A DNA stretch of 64,000 nt from Capnocytophaga granulosa ATCC 51502 (GTDB lineage Bacteria > Bacteroidota > Bacteroidia > Flavobacteriales > Flavobacteriaceae). Under the pieces are notes generated by a model. The model did not search any database. It was given only the letters and a program-made list of their open reading frames with translations, and was not told where the DNA came from. Numbering within the stretch: position 1 is the first letter of the stretch; every line of letters starts with the position of its first letter. Where the stretch lies: contig NZ_KE150256.1 of NCBI RefSeq assembly GCF_000411115.1, positions 186,001-250,000 on the forward strand, read 5' to 3'. Both the position numbers and the translations under genes were made by a program. Shown piece after piece: positions 62,037 through 64,000 of the stretch.

Positions 62037-63005
62037 TTATAGAATATAATTAAACAGATAGCCGGACAAGATGATGAAAAACGTCACAGTGCCGAAGAAT
62101 ATGCCGATAAGTCTCCATGTCATTACTTTCTTGAGCAGTGTTGCCTCTGGCAAGGAAAGACCAACGACAGCCATCATGAAGGCTATCGCCGTTCCGATGG
62201 GAATGCCTTTCGCCACAAATACCTCGATTACTGGGACGATACCTGCGGCATTGGCATACATCGGTACGGCAAGTATAACAGACAAAGGAACTGCATACCA
62301 GTTGTCTTTTGACATGTATTGCTCAAAGAATCCTTCAGGGACAAAGCCATGCATGAAAGCACCGATACCTATACCTATCAGAATATATATAAGTACACCA
62401 CTGACAATTTTCCATGCATCACGGATAATAGTGGGAAGCCTCTTGGTAAAGGAGGTATGGTCTTTTTCCCATTCCCCTGTCTGAGCGGATGAATTTGCCT
62501 GCATCTGCTTTACCCAGTCACTCAGATAAGGAGCAAGGCGCATGCGACCGAGTACTATACCGCCTATTACTCCTAACAGAATGCCGCTGATGACGTAGAT
62601 AAGAGTCACCTTCAATCCGAAGGAGGCAAGGAACATGGCAACAGCCACCTCGTTTACCAACGGTGATGTAATAAGAAATGCGAATGTTACGCCCAAAGGA
62701 ATGCCGCCCTTTACAAATCCGATAAACAGAGGAATGGAAGAACATGAACAGAAAGGAGTGACCGCTCCGAATATGGAAGCCAGCAAGTACTGCAATCCGT
62801 ACATATTGTGTGTAACCAGATATTTTCTCAAACGTTCAATTGGGAAGTAGGCGTTGATAATTCCCATCAATACGCTGATGAAGAACAAAAGTATAAGTAT
62901 TTTTATCGTATCATAAAAGAAAAAGTTTACGGCAATTCCTATCGGTGTGTCGGCACTTAGTCCGAACAGTCCGTAAACAAGCTTGTCTGCAAATTCTTGT
63001 ATCAT
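62037..63005 (-). CDS. arsP: ArsP/UPF0718-type permease
   Basis: The start at MIQEFADKLVYG gives 322 residues; the upstream ATG would run through a palindrome and terminator. About eight spans are present with the family motif TPFCSCSSIPLFIGFVKGG near residue 85 and ITSPLVNEVAVAMFL. ArsP members export trivalent organoarsenicals, while other UPF0718 proteins are uncharacterised; context supports arsenic. It is followed by arsC and has its own upstream operator-like palindrome. Confidence 0.8.
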   Translation of the reverse strand: MIQEFADKLVYGLFGLSADTPIGIAVNFFFYDTIKILILLFFISVLMGIINAYFPIERLRKYLVTHNMYGLQYLLASIFGAVTPFCSCSSIPLFIGFVKGGIPLGVTFAFLITSPLVNEVAVAMFLASFGLKVTLIYVISGILLGVIGGIVLGRMRLAPYLSDWVKQMQANSSAQTGEWEKDHTSFTKRLPTIIRDAWKIVSGVLIYILIGIGIGAFMHGFVPEGFFEQYMSKDNWYAVPLSVILAVPMYANAAGIVPVIEVFVAKGIPIGTAIAFMMAVVGLSLPEATLLKKVMTWRLIGIFFGTVTFFIILSGYLFNYIL

Positions 63006-63018
63006 AGAAGTCTTTTTT

Positions 63019-63036
63019 GTTCGCTTAAATACGAAC
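63019..63036. promoter_or_regulatory. Palindromic operator candidate upstream of arsP
   Basis: GTTCG, eight bases, then CGAAC, 13 bp upstream of the chosen arsP start. Its position suits an ArsR-type repressor, but arsR is not in the window and the motif is not proven. Confidence 0.4.
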
Positions 63037-63043
63037 AGTATTT

Positions 63044-63087
63044 TTTTAAAAAAAGCGGCAGATACCATGACGGTTGTTTCTGCCGCT
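63044..63087 (-). terminator. Terminator after the thioredoxin gene
   Basis: On the minus strand AGCGGCAGA pairs with TCTGCCGCT (63087-63079 with 63062-63054), loop 16 bases, followed by a run of about seven T. It lies 24 bp past the thioredoxin stop and splits the ars genes into two transcription units, or attenuates the downstream ones. Confidence 0.8.
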
Positions 63088-63110
63088 CGTGGTTAAACAT
63101 ATTCTGTCAA

Positions 63111-63344
63111 TCAGATGCCCAGAAGTTCCTTTACTTCACTTTCTGTCGGTACCTTCCCCCTCAATTTTACCACTTCGTCAATGACAACGGCTGGCGATGT
63201 CATGATATTGTAATTCATCATTTCCATGATGTCGTCCACCTTGGTGAGTTTTGCATCGATGTCGTTCTCTTTAAGTACCTTTTCAATTACATTGTAGGTT
63301 GATTTACATTTGGCACAACCCGGCCCTAAAACTTTTATTTCCAT
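63111..63344 (-). CDS. Small thioredoxin-like protein (TM0996/MTH895 type)
   Basis: The 77-residue protein begins MEIKVLGPGCAKCKS, a CxxC active site at Cys10 and Cys13. The TSPAVVIDEVVKLRGKVP segment contains the cis-Pro. This small redox family is often found in arsenic operons with an ArsG/CcdA-like permease, probably moving electrons between membrane and cytoplasmic thiols. It lies 33 bp after the permease gene. Confidence 0.9.
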   Translation of the reverse strand: MEIKVLGPGCAKCKSTYNVIEKVLKENDIDAKLTKVDDIMEMMNYNIMTSPAVVIDEVVKLRGKVPTESEVKELLGI

Positions 63345-63377
63345 ATTAGTAAAAACATTATTGTTATTAAATTCATT

Positions 63378-64000
63378 TTACAAATACATTATCCAGCAAT
63401 AATATATGCCGATGATGATGAATACCACGCCTACAATAAGGTTCGCCCATTTTTGCACTTTCTGTATCTTTCCGTAAAAATTCCCCATTTGTTGTACGCT
63501 GAAGGCGAGAACCCATGCAACAGCAAGTACCGGTATAGCCGTAGCGACAGCAAATATTATGGGTAGAAGATAGCCTGCCGAGGTCGTGGCAGACATCGGT
63601 ATCAGCATACCGAAGTAGAACACGCCACTGGTGGGACAGAAAGCAAGGGCAAATAAAATACCCAATAGCATAGCCCCCCAACCGCCTTTACTCCTCTTTT
63701 TCAAGCTTTCACCGCCGATATTGATTTTCGGCAGGTTGAGTTTTATTACATCGAGCATAAATATTCCAATGATGATTAACGCCGGAGCAATCAGCATTTC
63801 CCCGTACTTGCTTACGGCTTTTTGAACCATAAACATACTTGCTCCCTCACGGAGAATAGGAATAAGGATAAAGCCAAGAACCGTATAGCTTACTATTCTG
63901 CCGAAAGTATAAAGCAATCCGTTTATAAATATCCGGTGATGGTTTTCTATGTCCTTACTAATAAATCCTATTGCTGTTATGTTGGTCGCTAACGGACACG
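63378..64000 (-). CDS. arsG: CcdA-like ArsG-family permease, 5' end beyond window
   Basis: The frame stays open to the window edge: upstream of a TTG at 63917 it reads CPLATNITAIGFISKDIENHHR, so the true start lies outside. The visible part, about 206 residues, has at least five spans, with FCPTSGVFYFGMLIP holding a membrane Cys-Pro as in CcdA/DsbD. Related proteins annotated ArsG are linked to aminoarylarsenical efflux; thiol electron transfer is equally plausible. It is upstream of the thioredoxin gene in one unit. Confidence 0.8.
   Translation of the reverse strand, partial: CPLATNITAIGFISKDIENHHRIFINGLLYTFGRIVSYTVLGFILIPILREGASMFMVQKAVSKYGEMLIAPALIIIGIFMLDVIKLNLPKINIGGESLKKRSKGGWGAMLLGILFALAFCPTSGVFYFGMLIPMSATTSAGYLLPIIFAVATAIPVLAVAWVLAFSVQQMGNFYGKIQKVQKWANLIVGVVFIIIGIYYCWIMYL

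Overview
The window looks like a chromosome segment from a low-GC member of the Bacteroidota, class Flavobacteriia, most likely Capnocytophaga or a close relative. The evidence is the recurrent Bacteroidota promoter (TTG, about 19 bp, then TAnnTTTG), the weak or absent Shine-Dalgarno sites, and many Bacteroidota-specific families (DUF4199, DUF4249, DUF4270, DUF4290, DUF5686). Further support comes from a MurA with Asp in place of the usual Cys, and from a pair of PLP enzymes resembling the sulfonolipid (capnine) enzymes described from Capnocytophaga. The genus assignment is inference.

Layout. 1-4.2 kb: creD-like gene, DUF4199 protein, surE, a small membrane protein, and a PemK/MazF-like toxin gene without an ATG. 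4.2-9.6 kb: an accessory patch with MITE-like palindromes, three 42-bp repeats, and two divergent-in-size paralogues (1014 and 403 aa) that together carry four copies of a domain I cannot name. 9.6-16.5 kb: MuiA/DUF4139 protein, META-domain lipoproteins, a MacB-type permease coupled to a cysteine desulfurase, small lipoproteins. 16.6-28.9 kb: TonB receptor plus DUF4249 partner, rhodanese, aminotransferase, two SDR-type dehydrogenases, DUF5686 protein, ankyrin protein, LexA/CI-like regulator. 29-36.7 kb: candidate capB, hydrolase, rarA, thioesterase, acyl-CoA dehydrogenase, candidate capA, lytic transglycosylase. 36.9-49.7 kb: housekeeping genes (mevalonate kinase, SpoU methyltransferase, tsaE, murA, tRNA-Arg, rpsA, sulfatase-type membrane enzyme, fur, purA, DUF4270, polysaccharide deacetylase). 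49.7-58.8 kb: PepSY-flavodoxin reductase and a MoxR/DUF58/DUF4350/DUF4129/SpoIIM cluster with a divergent RDD gene.

58.8-64.0 kb is an acquired arsenic-resistance island that runs off the right edge: a CcdA/ArsG-like permease (partial), a small thioredoxin, an ArsP-like permease, ArsC, a CDF-type transporter without a C-terminal domain, and Acr3. Its left flank is about 850 bp of gene-poor, hairpin-rich DNA ending in an IS-like inverted-repeat element that touches the acr3 stop codon.

The intergenic DNA is unusual. It carries a MITE family with three copies, each flanked by an exact 7-bp target duplication, and many heptamer or 16-bp tandem repeats built from TAATGAC-like words. The strongest candidates for undescribed biology are the four-copy domain family at 4.7-9.4 kb with its structured leader, the MITE family, and an ArsC that has lost one of its redox cysteines.
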